Assembly (NCBI GenBank): GCA_963663525.2
Contig: CAXXHC010000001.1
Location: forward strand, 806,001-870,000
DNA length: 64,000 bases
Origin: G963663525 sp963663525
GTDB taxonomy: Bacteria; Myxococcota_A; SURF-8; G963663525
Direction: 5' to 3'
Shown here: in pieces, positions 23,995 to 32,567 of the stretch
Layout: every line of letters starts with the position of its first letter
How positions within the stretch are numbered: position 1 is the stretch's first letter
Translations under genes and position numbers: made by a program
The notes under the pieces: generated by a model
Databases searched by the model: none
The model's input: only the letters and a program-made list of their open reading frames with translations
Told to the model about the DNA's origin: nothing

Positions 23995-25326
23995 AACCAC
24001 GGCCATCACCGGGTGAATCTCGCGAAATTTTCCAGCGGCGGCGTGAACCACGACAAAGGCGATGAAACCCAGCCCGATGCCGTCGGCGATCGAAAAGGCA
24101 AAGGTCATGCCCATCGAGGCGAACAGCGCCGGGATGGATTGCAACGGGTTTTTCCAGTCCACCAGGCCCAGGCCGCCCAGCATCATCGAACCCACCACAA
24201 TCAGTGCTGGAGCAGTGACAGGGTAGAGAAACGCCGGAGGGTTGCTGCCTTCGACGAGCCAGCCGCCGCCGACAGTCGAGGCCAGAGGCGCGAAGAAAAG
24301 CGCCAGCAAAAAACAGAACGCCGTCGAAATGTTGGCCCGTCCCGTCCGTGCGCCGTCCTGCACGCCCGCCCCGGATTCGATATAGCTCGTGACCGTAGAG
24401 TTGCCGCAAAACGCACCGCCGATGGTGGCGATGGAATCGGCAAGGAACGCCCGTTTGAGCCGCCCGCCCGTAAGCGCCGAGCCGTTCGCGTCGTCGCGCA
24501 GTTCCGGCAGGTCGATGTGTTCGCCAACCGCGACGAGCGTCCCCATGGTGTCGAAGACGTCCATCAGCAGGGCCACGAAAATCAGTGCGAGAAACTCCCA
24601 GGAGCTGAAGACTTTCGCGAAATCGAGCGCGAAAAACACGGTGAAATCGAAGTTCGGCATTCCGGCGAAGCCTTTCCACTGCACGCCGCCGAACAGCCAG
24701 CCGATCAGCGCCGTGGCGAGAATTCCCCAAAGGATCGCCCCGCGAATCCGCCGCACGACGAGCACGGCGGTAATCACCAATCCGAAAAGCGCGGTGGCGG
24801 CAGGGGCGGAGTGCAGGTCGCCGAGGTCGATCAGCGTGCCGGGATTGTCCACGACGATGCCCGCGTGCTCCAGGCCGATCAACGTGATGAACATCCCGAT
24901 ACCTGCGCCGATGGCGTGGCGTAAAAAGGGCGGCACGGCCTTGAGGACGAGTCCGCGAAGGCCGGAAACGGACAGCAGGAAAAACAGCACGCCGGAGAGA
25001 AACACCACGGCCAGCGCGGCGCGCCAACCGACGGTCACGCCTCCAATGGTGACCAGCGCCACGGAAAAGACGAAGAAGAAATTGTTGCCCATGCCGGGAG
25101 CCAGCGCCACGGGGTAGTTGGCCATCAGACCCATCAGCAACGTGGCCAGCGCCGAGACGATGCAAGTGGAAAGAAACACGCTGTCGGCGGGCATTCCGGC
25201 GTTGGACAGCACGGCAGGCTGCACGAACAGGATGTACGCCATGGTCAGAAACGTGGTGACGCCGGCGCGCAACTCGGTGAGAATGGGAAAATCAACTCCA
25301 TTCACTGTATTTTTGTCGGTGTTCAT
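23959..25326 (-). CDS. NCS2-family purine permease (guanine/hypoxanthine/adenine type)
   Basis: Inner-membrane nucleobase:proton symporter of the AzgA-like branch of NCS2. The 455-residue protein has about 12-14 hydrophobic segments. Signatures: ELRAGVTTFLTMAYILFVQP, the conserved ALAPGMGNNFFF, HAIGAGIGMFITLIGL, LLMDVFDTMGTLVAVGE and CGNSTVTSYIESGAGV. ATG 25326 begins the conserved part; an upstream in-frame start at 25398 is possible. Substrate between guanine, hypoxanthine and adenine cannot be settled by eye. No purine riboswitch was recognised upstream. Confidence 0.9.
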   Translation of the reverse strand: MNTDKNTVNGVDFPILTELRAGVTTFLTMAYILFVQPAVLSNAGMPADSVFLSTCIVSALATLLMGLMANYPVALAPGMGNNFFFVFSVALVTIGGVTVGWRAALAVVFLSGVLFFLLSVSGLRGLVLKAVPPFLRHAIGAGIGMFITLIGLEHAGIVVDNPGTLIDLGDLHSAPAATALFGLVITAVLVVRRIRGAILWGILATALIGWLFGGVQWKGFAGMPNFDFTVFFALDFAKVFSSWEFLALIFVALLMDVFDTMGTLVAVGEHIDLPELRDDANGSALTGGRLKRAFLADSIATIGGAFCGNSTVTSYIESGAGVQDGARTGRANISTAFCFLLALFFAPLASTVGGGWLVEGSNPPAFLYPVTAPALIVVGSMMLGGLGLVDWKNPLQSIPALFASMGMTFAFSIADGIGLGFIAFVVVHAAAGKFREIHPVMAVVSLAFLIRFLLL

Positions 25327-25460
25327 GCTATACCCGCTCGCGGCTATTGAAGAAATGAAGTACTTTCTATCATATCTCGTTCGTATGTGGGGTATCAACG
25401 GATTTTAGAAGTCTTTCGGAGGGTGATTCAATTCTAGATTTGACACGACCCTGACTCGTT

Positions 25461-25638
25461 AGCCCGCACAATTCATGAAGAATCTACTGTGACTTGAAAA
25501 TCCTCGATCTTTCACTCGTTTCCCGATTTTCATCTTCGACAGACTGTAAAGTATGCCTGCGGGTGAAAATCGGTCCAACTTCATGAAATATCTTCGGTTT
25601 TCTGCGTCTCGCTACGATCCTCATGAATAATGCGGGTT
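25461..25638 (-). repeat. MITE-like element family 2, copy 2 (inverted)
   Basis: 178-bp near-identical reverse copy of 13565-13742, with ends AGCCCGCACAATTCATGA and TCATGAATAATGCGGGTT. It sits upstream of the permease gene in the 25327-26055 gap. The rest of that gap holds a 16-bp inverted repeat at 25713-25800 and no gene. Confidence 0.85.
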
Positions 25639-25712
25639 AGCGGAAGGAAAGGGTGCCCGGGTCTTCGATCCGGAACGGATCGATGGCCCGGATTGCTTGT
25701 GTTTTCACGGGT

Positions 25713-25800
25713 GGGTGGCATGGGCTAACCATAGGTTGCCCATGAATTTCGTTCGTACACGGGCAAGCGGACGTTTCACGTCGCTTAGCCCGTGCCACCC
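25713..25800. repeat. Composite palindromic element
   Basis: Ends GGGTGGCATGGGCTAA (25713-25728) and TTAGCCCGTGCCACCC (25785-25800) are inverted with one mismatch. Inside are smaller pairs, TTGCCC/GGGCAA and AAGCGGACGT/ACGTCGCTT. The word CCATAGGTTG is shared with the palindromic element at 37001-37097, but the ends differ. Confidence 0.6.
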
Positions 25801-26055
25801 CTTATTTCCAGGGGTTCCCATCGATAAATCCAAATCATAACGGCTAAACATGGTGTATCTTAGTTTTCGCACTTTTTTCATTTCCGCCCCCCTGAAACCG
25901 GCTTCGAAAAAAAGGCTGGCAGAGATCGGGATGTTTCACACCCGTTGAAAAGATGTTAAAAATCATGAAGATGCAAACAGGCATATGTTAAAATAGGATA
26001 CAATGGATCGGGTTGTGTGTTGATTATCGATCTTTCTCTTTCCAACGGAGTTCTC

Positions 26056-28263
26056 ATGCGCGATCAACTTTTGAATTCTCTCCTTCGGCGTCGATTCGTT
26101 CTTTTCCTCTTTATGCTTTCACTCTCCGGGATGGCGTGGTCCTGCAGCGACTCCGGTTCATCCGGCGACGGCGAGCTTTCCGGCCAGGAAGTCCGCGAGA
26201 CGCTGTTGAAAACGACCCTGGGAGTTCAACATCTTCTTCACCTGCAATTCAGCTGTCTCTCCAGCGGGTACGAAAAAGGCATTCTCGAAAGCATGATGTC
26301 GCTCGAAGCGGAAGACCAGCAGTTCTGGGATGACTGCTACGACGCCATCACGGAAACGCTGCTCGATCTGAAGTCCAAGGAAGACGATTTCACCATGGCG
26401 CTCCAGAAGCTGGAAATCCTCGAGGTGGATGACGACGGAGTGCGGCGCAAAGGTCTGATCGCCGGATTCTTCGGGCTGTTCAGCAAAACCGGCGAACTGT
26501 TCGAAAGCCAGCGCAAAACGTTTCTGGAAATCGCCGATGATTTGACCGACGAAGAACGCACGGCGCTGTACCAGACGGCGAAAAGCGCCACGCCGACCGC
26601 CGTCAAACGGGAAGCGAAAAACGAAGAGGAATTTTTTCAGGCCATGAGGGAAGGGCGGCTGGACGACGCGATCAGCAAAATCCACTCGACCTGCACGATG
26701 AGCAGCGACGATGATCTGGCCAATTACCAAAACAAAGTTCTCGAAAAGAAGGCCCGACCCATCGACACCGTGGTCAAGAAAGTTCCCGCCATTGCGGCGG
26801 AAGGGGCCAAGATCGTGGTTGGAACCGGACAGACCGCGTTCGGCGGCGTGAGCGTTTTGCGCGAAGGCATGGCCATCGCTTCGACGGTGAAAGAGAGGAT
26901 GACATCGTCGGAGACCACGATGGATCAGGCGAGCGCCGAAGGCAAGGAGCTTCCAGCCTACCTGCAGGACCAGTTGGTGAACGAAGCGGGCATCGAGGCG
27001 GCCTCCACCGAAGTGGGGGACATTTCCGAGGCGTTGACTGTCGCGCTGCTGGACACCTACGTGCAGGACGCCCTTACCGACGACGAGGAAAAGTACTTGC
27101 CGGAACTCTTGAAATTCGGGTACAGCCAGATTTCCGTCGAGGCGGACGACGACCACCTGAGCGCCATGCAGAAAGACAGCGAGGACAACCTCGTGGTGGC
27201 GACCAGCACCGACCTGTTCACCTCGGGACGGATGATTATCGCCTCGGGCGACACCGAAAAACATACGATGGTAGTGCTTCCCGGCACCTACGATGTCACG
27301 GCGACCGTGAAGGAAGAAAAGGCTACGGTCGAAAAAGTCGAGGCGAAGGCCGGGGAGGTGGCGACGATCCGGTTCGAGCCGACGTTCTGGCAGCCGATGA
27401 AGTCCGTAAAAAAGGACGAAGATGAAAACGGCGACGACGGTGGCGACGAACCCGACGAAATGCCCGACTCGGCCAGCGCCTGCGCGCATTTCGAAAGCGC
27501 CTACGGTTCCGACGGAAGCTGCTACACCAACATCGACTTCTTCACGTACTGCGCAGAGTCGGGTCCGTACTATTGCTCCTGCATTCCTTTCGAAGGCTCC
27601 GGCCCGGGCGAGTGGACGGTTTTCGGCTGCGAGGACAACTGCCAGGGGGCGGGTCTGGGACGCGCCACGGACTGCGACGGCTCTTCCGAGCGAAAAAGCC
27701 AGATCAACGACTTGTACGACCTGATGCAAAGCACCGCCGGTCCGATGTCCACCATCATGGAGCAATGCGTCTGCCAGGACGAATGGATTCCGGAGATGGG
27801 CGAGGAGTGCCGCTGGGCCTCTCCCACGGGGTCCAACCTGTACGCAAGTTGCGGCGAATCCTTGCAAAGCGAAAAGGAACGCTGGATGCCTTTCGGCGAA
27901 GTGGTGTGCTACAACAACAACGAGTACACCTGTAGCGGGGAAGAGGGCAAAAACAACGTGTGGCTGAGCCTGAGATCGACGAAATGCGACGACTACACGA
28001 AGGAGACCTTCGACACCTGCGCCGCCGAGTGCATGGTGGGCTATGGCTGCGTGAACGAAGCCGTCGATGGCGTGGGAAAATTTCACGAGGAATGCTCGGA
28101 GGCAGACGCCAACAAACAACGTTGTTACAATACGGGCGCCACGGTGAATAATATCCCGGTGACCGTTAAGATCCAGTGCATGAAAGATTCCACCGACGAC
28201 AAATACAAAGTCCGATGGAACGAGGCGATACGCTGCGAACCGACGGAGGATTGGGAGAAATAA
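26056..28263 (+). CDS. Cys-rich lipoprotein, unknown function
   Basis: 735 residues from ATG 26056 (ACGGAG upstream). A signal peptide ends at GMAWSC, followed by a Ser/Gly linker, so it should be a lipoprotein. Residues about 25-330 are mostly helical with no recognised domain. A small beta domain follows (HTMVVLPGTYDVTATVKEEK ... TIRFEP), like a carboxypeptidase-regulatory/PEGA-type fold. The C-terminal 260 residues after an Asp/Glu linker contain about 26 cysteines (for example SCYTNIDFFTYC, YYCSCIPFEG, ECMVGYGCVNEA), suggesting a disulfide-rich extracellular module. No close relative is recognised. Confidence 0.75.
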   Translation: MRDQLLNSLLRRRFVLFLFMLSLSGMAWSCSDSGSSGDGELSGQEVRETLLKTTLGVQHLLHLQFSCLSSGYEKGILESMMSLEAEDQQFWDDCYDAITETLLDLKSKEDDFTMALQKLEILEVDDDGVRRKGLIAGFFGLFSKTGELFESQRKTFLEIADDLTDEERTALYQTAKSATPTAVKREAKNEEEFFQAMREGRLDDAISKIHSTCTMSSDDDLANYQNKVLEKKARPIDTVVKKVPAIAAEGAKIVVGTGQTAFGGVSVLREGMAIASTVKERMTSSETTMDQASAEGKELPAYLQDQLVNEAGIEAASTEVGDISEALTVALLDTYVQDALTDDEEKYLPELLKFGYSQISVEADDDHLSAMQKDSEDNLVVATSTDLFTSGRMIIASGDTEKHTMVVLPGTYDVTATVKEEKATVEKVEAKAGEVATIRFEPTFWQPMKSVKKDEDENGDDGGDEPDEMPDSASACAHFESAYGSDGSCYTNIDFFTYCAESGPYYCSCIPFEGSGPGEWTVFGCEDNCQGAGLGRATDCDGSSERKSQINDLYDLMQSTAGPMSTIMEQCVCQDEWIPEMGEECRWASPTGSNLYASCGESLQSEKERWMPFGEVVCYNNNEYTCSGEEGKNNVWLSLRSTKCDDYTKETFDTCAAECMVGYGCVNEAVDGVGKFHEECSEADANKQRCYNTGATVNNIPVTVKIQCMKDSTDDKYKVRWNEAIRCEPTEDWEK

Positions 28264-28279
28264 AAAAGAAACGCAGGAT

Positions 28280-28295
28280 TGTTCCACGTGGAACA
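28280..28295. promoter_or_regulatory. parS-like centromere site 1
   Basis: TGTTCCACGTGGAACA is a perfect 16-bp palindrome matching the ParB-binding parS consensus (TGTTNCACGTGNAACA) and containing the 14-mer GTTCCACGTGGAAC reported as parS in Myxococcus. It is the centre of a 24-bp perfect palindrome (28276-28299). It lies about 6.4 kb from the start of dnaN. No parA or parB is in the window. Confidence 0.85.
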
Positions 28296-28427
28296 ATCCG
28301 CGCCTCGGACGCCGACGACGGAACCCTCGTTCGGACAACCGACGGGAAAAAAGAAAAACAAAAAACGGGTGGTGCGCAAAACGCATCGCCCGTTCGTTTT
28401 TCGAGAAATGAAACGATTGCCGGGAAA

Positions 28428-28443
28428 TGTTCCACGTGGAACA
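28428..28443. promoter_or_regulatory. parS-like centromere site 2
   Basis: Second exact copy of TGTTCCACGTGGAACA, 148 bp after the first. It is embedded in a 30-bp perfect palindrome (28421-28450) whose flanks differ from those of site 1. The identical core with unlike flanks argues for a conserved protein-binding site rather than a copied repeat. Confidence 0.85.
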
Positions 28444-28569
28444 TTTCCCGATGGAGACCTTGAGGTCATCAATAAAGCAGGTCAGATCGCTTGTGATCCG
28501 ACAACGAAAATCCGAACGAACGGTGAAGATTCTGCGAGGATCAAACGTGTTTTTCTCAACGGGTCTCCA

Positions 28570-28682
28570 TCATCCGCTCACCCTGAGTGATTTCGCGAAG
28601 TGAAATCGTATCGAAGGGGAGTGGATGCCACGGGGATTCCTCGATACACCGGCCCTTACGGGCGGCACTCGGAATGAGCGAA
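28570..28682 (+). repeat. MITE-like family 1, internal-core copy
   Basis: Contains CCGCTCACCCTGAGTG, GATTTCGCGAAGTGAAATC, GTATCGAAGG, CCTCGATACACCGGCCC and GGGCGGCACTCGGAATGAGCG. This is the core of the family in plus orientation without the outer TTGCCAC ends. It fills much of the 28264-28790 gap together with the parS sites. Confidence 0.75.
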
Positions 28683-28790
28683 TCCAAGGCCTCCTTTTCA
28701 TTCCTGAAAATTCCCGTGTCTTCGCGGGACACCAACTTGCACCCGGTACGGACCCAACGACGCGACCTGTACGGGGGTCGCGAAAAAAGA

Positions 28791-30005
28791 TCAGAAGGGG
28801 CTTTGCATTCCCGGCATTCCGGAGCGGGTCATTTCGAAATAAAACCCGAAGGGAAACTCCACACGACCGTTTTCGATGATGCCGTTGGGCGGATTGGGGA
28901 AGGGCGCGGCGCGATAGACGGCGGAAAGCGCCTCCTGGTCGAGGAAGTCCACGCCGCAGGAGCGGTTGATCTGGGCCTGTTTGAGATTGCCGGTGGAATC
29001 CAGCGTGATGCCGATCACCGTGTAACGGCTGCGGTAGCCGTAAATGTTGTACCGGGGATCGTAGCGGCGTTGAGCCTCGACCGGTTTCCAGGCGCGGGCG
29101 ACTTCCCTTTTCACGCGGTTGAAGAAAAAGGCGTACTTGAACGCACGGGTGTTGAGCCAGGTTTCGTCGCCTTCCTGCTTCACGTCTTTGAGATAGTCGT
29201 TCATCGGGCCGCCCGCGATGTTCTCGACGGATTCCTTGTCCGGCAGCAGGCTGCGGGGAACGTTCATCGGTTCGCCCACGCCACGTTCGCCTTCCTTTCC
29301 CTGCTCTTCCCGGCGGATTTTCATCAACAGGCGGTCCGCGTTGCCTTCGACGTCTTTCTTCTGCTCTTCGCGGTTGCGGTAGTTGCCGTTTTGCATGTCT
29401 TCCGGCAGATCCAGTTTCATGGCCAGTTTGAGCTTGGGAACGAGCAGCCGGTTGTCGGTTGCGGGCTGGCTGCCGGGATCTTCCGGTTTTTTCATGTCGG
29501 GATTGAGTACGAGCTTGTCGGGTTTGTGGCCGACCTGCTGTTGCGGCTGCTTGATGCCGTTTTTCGAGTGTTTTGGAGCCACCGTTTTGAAGGGAGCCCG
29601 TTTCTTGGCTTTTTGTTCTTTTTTGACTTTGGAGTCGTACTGGCTGACGTACTTCGCCTCGTCCGGGCGCTTCTCCTTTTCGGGCATGGCGATATCCACG
29701 ACCTGGCCATCGGGTCTCTTCGGTTTTTCTTTTTCTTTCTTCTTTTCGGGAGGTTTCTTTTCGGCGAGTTTCTTGCGTGCCTTTTCGCTTTGATCCTTGA
29801 ATACTTTAAGATTTTCGTGCCACTGGTTTTCATCGATCGTGCGCAAAGCCACCGCCGTGCGTTCGCGGACCTCGTCGGGATTCGGCAGAAGCCAGCCGAC
29901 GAGCGGCAAAAGCAGCGTCAGCACCAGTACGGAGAGCAGGAAAAAAGGAACGAGCCTTTTAAGCCGCCCCCGGTTCCTTGTTTCTCTCCATTCTACGCGA
30001 TTCAT
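28791..30005 (-). CDS. TonB-like energy transducer
   Basis: 404 residues from ATG 30005 with GAGGAG upstream. A basic cytoplasmic tip is followed by one transmembrane helix (FFLLSVLVLTLLLPLVGWLL). A long periplasmic linker rich in Lys, Glu and Pro (KKLAEKKPPEKKKEKEKPK) comes next. The C-terminal TonB-type domain (YTVIGITLDSTGNLKQAQIN, CGVDFLDQEALSAVYRAAPF, NGRVEFPFGFYFE) closes the protein. It resembles TonB or a TonB-C-domain AgmX/GltJ-like protein. No exbB/exbD or receptor gene is adjacent. Confidence 0.82.
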   Translation of the reverse strand: MNRVEWRETRNRGRLKRLVPFFLLSVLVLTLLLPLVGWLLPNPDEVRERTAVALRTIDENQWHENLKVFKDQSEKARKKLAEKKPPEKKKEKEKPKRPDGQVVDIAMPEKEKRPDEAKYVSQYDSKVKKEQKAKKRAPFKTVAPKHSKNGIKQPQQQVGHKPDKLVLNPDMKKPEDPGSQPATDNRLLVPKLKLAMKLDLPEDMQNGNYRNREEQKKDVEGNADRLLMKIRREEQGKEGERGVGEPMNVPRSLLPDKESVENIAGGPMNDYLKDVKQEGDETWLNTRAFKYAFFFNRVKREVARAWKPVEAQRRYDPRYNIYGYRSRYTVIGITLDSTGNLKQAQINRSCGVDFLDQEALSAVYRAAPFPNPPNGIIENGRVEFPFGFYFEMTRSGMPGMQSPF

Positions 30006-30182
30006 CGCGGCGCTCCTCGATACAAAGCCCAACTTCCTTTATTGTAATGATTCTTTGGGGTTGGGTCAATATCCCCTATTTTTCCACCCATCTTGGAATT
30101 GATCCAAGGAGACGAGGACGGAATAAGTTCTTCTGAAAATATTATTTTTACAGGAGCACATCAAGAGTTTGGTAGTCTAGGA

Positions 30183-30330
30183 GTGCATCATAAAAAATTG
30201 CCACTTTGCAAAAAAAACGCTCACCCTGAGTGATTTCGCGAAGCGAAATCGTATCGAAGGGCAAAGAATGCCACGGGGATTCCTCGATACACCACCCTTC
30301 GGGTGGCACTCGGAATGAGTGTGTACAATC
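30183..30330 (+). repeat. MITE-like family 1, copy with intact left end
   Basis: Starts with GTGCATCATAAAAAATTGCC and continues with CACTTTGCAAAAAAAACGCTC, GATTTCGCGAAGCGAAATC and CCTCGATACACCACCC/GGGTGGCACTCGG. Compensating changes keep the stem (ACCACCCTTCGGGTGG), which suggests the fold matters. The right end is eroded. In the 30006-30560 gap nothing else is clear except a short inverted fragment of the same family near 30371-30395. Confidence 0.8.
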
Positions 30331-30560
30331 TGTTCGTCCCTGATAACTGCCGTGCTTTACGCGGGTGTGGGACTCACCATGAGCGTTTTACCTCTTGGAT
30401 GAAAAACTGGGGATCAATCGCGCGAAAAATCGTCCTTTCCCGGAATCATTTGGAAAAGCATGGATATTGAAGTAAACTATCTACCGCCGGTTCGACGGAT
30501 CCGCGAAGCCTTTGCTTCGGGGGAACCGGCTCAACATCTTTTCGCTCGCCAAGGAAGTAC

Positions 30561-31451
30561 ATGAACAGGCCGGAAGACAGAGAAGCGTTTCTCGTCGGGC
30601 AGCGTGTGACACTCGTCGGTATGTTTGCCAATGCGGGATTGGTGGTGGCCAAAATCGGGGGCGGCTACCTGGCGTCGAGCCAGGCCCTGATGGCGGATGG
30701 CGTCCACAGCCTGAGCGATTTCGTCACGGACTTCTTCGTGCTTTTCGGCCTGCGCTACGCCGGAAAACCTGCAGACGAAGACCACCATTACGGCCACTTC
30801 CGTTACGAACCACTGGCAGCACTCACCGTAGGTATCCTTCTTCTCATCGCGGGTTTGGGACTGATGTTCCGTGCGCTGACGACGATTTCCGACGTTCCGG
30901 AAGCGCCGCCAGGGATCACCGCGTTGATTGTCGCCGGACTTTCCCTCGTGACGAAAGAAATCCTGTTTCACTACACTCGTTCCATGGGACAGCGCCTGCG
31001 GCTGTCGTCGCTGGTGGCCAACGCCTGGCACCACCGGTCGGACGCCGTGTCTTCGATCATCGTGTTCATCGGGTTGGGATTGGCGCGTTACCGACCGGAT
31101 TACCGCTTCCTCGACATGGTGGCGGCGACGGTGGTCGGGATGTTGATCGTCAAAGTGGGCGTTGACGTCATCCGCGAGCAGTTCCGTGCATTGAGCGACG
31201 CCAGCCCCGACGAGGAAACCCTCAACAACATCGTCGAAGCCATCGAATCCGTAGAGGGCGTACGCAGTTATAAGAGCTTCCGAGCCCGGCTGTCGGGTCG
31301 GATGATTTTCATCGACGTGGACATCCTCGTCGATCCGCTCATCACGGTCCGCGAAGGGCATGAAATCGAGCAGGACACGGAAGACCGTATTTTAGAGCGA
31401 TTGGGCCGGGAAGTGCAGGTGATGATCCACCTCGAACCCTACGAGCCCTGA
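30561..31451 (+). CDS. Cation diffusion facilitator (CDF) metal efflux protein
   Basis: Inner-membrane divalent-cation:proton antiporter (zinc, iron, cobalt or manganese). 296 residues, normal for CDF proteins. Six hydrophobic helices are followed by a cytosolic domain. Metal-site motifs: ALMADGVHSLSDFVTD in helix 2 and NAWHHRSDAVSS in helix 5; DHHYGHFRYEPLAAL is the conserved loop after helix 2. The C-terminal domain (GHEIEQDTEDRILERLG, VMIHLEPYEP) is the usual ferredoxin-like regulatory fold. The start follows AAGGAAG. The gene converges on tdh with a 7-bp gap. Confidence 0.93.
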   Translation: MNRPEDREAFLVGQRVTLVGMFANAGLVVAKIGGGYLASSQALMADGVHSLSDFVTDFFVLFGLRYAGKPADEDHHYGHFRYEPLAALTVGILLLIAGLGLMFRALTTISDVPEAPPGITALIVAGLSLVTKEILFHYTRSMGQRLRLSSLVANAWHHRSDAVSSIIVFIGLGLARYRPDYRFLDMVAATVVGMLIVKVGVDVIREQFRALSDASPDEETLNNIVEAIESVEGVRSYKSFRARLSGRMIFIDVDILVDPLITVREGHEIEQDTEDRILERLGREVQVMIHLEPYEP

Positions 31452-31458
31452 GCGAAGC

Positions 31459-32502
31459 CTACAAATCCAGCACCACTTTTCCACACTGGCCCGTGCGCAT
31501 CAATTCGAAGCCTTCCAGGTAGTCGTCGAAGGGGAACCGGTGGGTGATAATCGGGTCCACGTTCAGCGCTCTCGACCGGAACAGCCCCGCCATGCGCATC
31601 CAGGTGTCCCAGATTTTCCGCCCGGTGACGCCGTACAGCCTTAAGGAGCGGAAGACGATTTTCTCGCTGATATCGAGCGGCACCTTTTGCGACGGCAGGC
31701 CCATCAGCACCACGTGACCGGCGGGATGCACGGAGTCGAGGGCGTCGTTGAGCGCCTTGGGGGAGCCCGAAATCTCGATCGCCACGTCCACGCCGTAGCC
31801 GCCGGTCTGCTGGCGGATGTATTCCGTAGGGTCTTGATTTTTCGCGTGAATCACGTGATGTGCGCCGACTTCCATCGCCAGGCGGCTGCGGTAGGCGTTG
31901 TCCCATTCCACGGCGAAAATCTGCGAAGCGCCGATGGTTTTCAACACGCTGATGGCCAAAAGCCCCACCGGTCCGCAGCCGAACACGGCCACGGATTTCG
32001 TCGTGCAATCGGTCTGGAACACGGCGTGGACCGCGTTGCCCAAAGGATCTTGGATCGCGGCGTGGGCCGGGTCCAGGCCCTCGTCGTTGTGCCACACATT
32101 GCGTTCGGGAATCACCACGTATTCGGCAAAGGCGCCGTCCACGTCGTAGCCGATGCCTTTCCAATCCCGGCAGACGTGCCCCTCTCCGGTGCGGCAGCGT
32201 TCGCAGAAACCGCAAACAAGGTGCCCTTCGCCGGTGACATAATCGCCCACCTGCACGTGCTCGACGTGCCCGCCGATCTCGACGACTTCCCCGGCGAATT
32301 CATGCCCCAGAATCCTGGGTGTTTTTACGCGCTGCTGGGACCATGCATCCCAGTTGTAGATATGCAGATCGGTGCCGCAGATGGACACGGCGCGGGTGCG
32401 GATCATCACGTCCGACGGGCCGAGGTCGGGGATGGGAACGCTTTTCATTTCCAGCGCTTCCGGTTCGGGACGGGTTTTGACCAGTGCCTTCATGGAATTC
32501 AT
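31459..32502 (-). CDS. tdh: L-threonine 3-dehydrogenase
   Basis: Zinc-dependent medium-chain dehydrogenase oxidising L-threonine to 2-amino-3-ketobutyrate with NAD+. The 347 residues carry catalytic zinc ligands in SICGTDLHIYNWDAW (C42) and ILGHEFAGEV, a structural-zinc loop (CGFCERCRTGEGHVC), and the NAD site VAVFGCGPVGLLAISVLK. SICGTDxHIYxWDxW is diagnostic for Tdh among alcohol-dehydrogenase-like enzymes. Start 32502 has GGAAGGAA upstream. The usual partner kbl is not adjacent. Confidence 0.95.
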   Translation of the reverse strand: MNSMKALVKTRPEPEALEMKSVPIPDLGPSDVMIRTRAVSICGTDLHIYNWDAWSQQRVKTPRILGHEFAGEVVEIGGHVEHVQVGDYVTGEGHLVCGFCERCRTGEGHVCRDWKGIGYDVDGAFAEYVVIPERNVWHNDEGLDPAHAAIQDPLGNAVHAVFQTDCTTKSVAVFGCGPVGLLAISVLKTIGASQIFAVEWDNAYRSRLAMEVGAHHVIHAKNQDPTEYIRQQTGGYGVDVAIEISGSPKALNDALDSVHPAGHVVLMGLPSQKVPLDISEKIVFRSLRLYGVTGRKIWDTWMRMAGLFRSRALNVDPIITHRFPFDDYLEGFELMRTGQCGKVVLDL

Positions 32503-32567
32503 CTCGCGTTCCTTCCTTATCCGGAAAACCGGAGTCGTTTCGAGCCGTTTCGTGACCTATCCCACCG

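Noticed and set aside
26158..28386. Minus-strand open frame of 742 codons opposite the Cys-rich lipoprotein
   Set aside because: The plus-strand frame has a ribosome-binding site and a lipoprotein signal; the minus frame has neither and has shadow-like composition.
28264..28470. parS palindromes as intrinsic terminators
   Set aside because: No T run follows, the two share only the 16-bp ParB core, and this core is a known binding consensus.
30480..30535. tRNA-like fold upstream of the CDF gene (GCCGGTTC...GAACCGGC)
   Set aside because: Only one stem pairs well; no anticodon, D or T arm can be placed.
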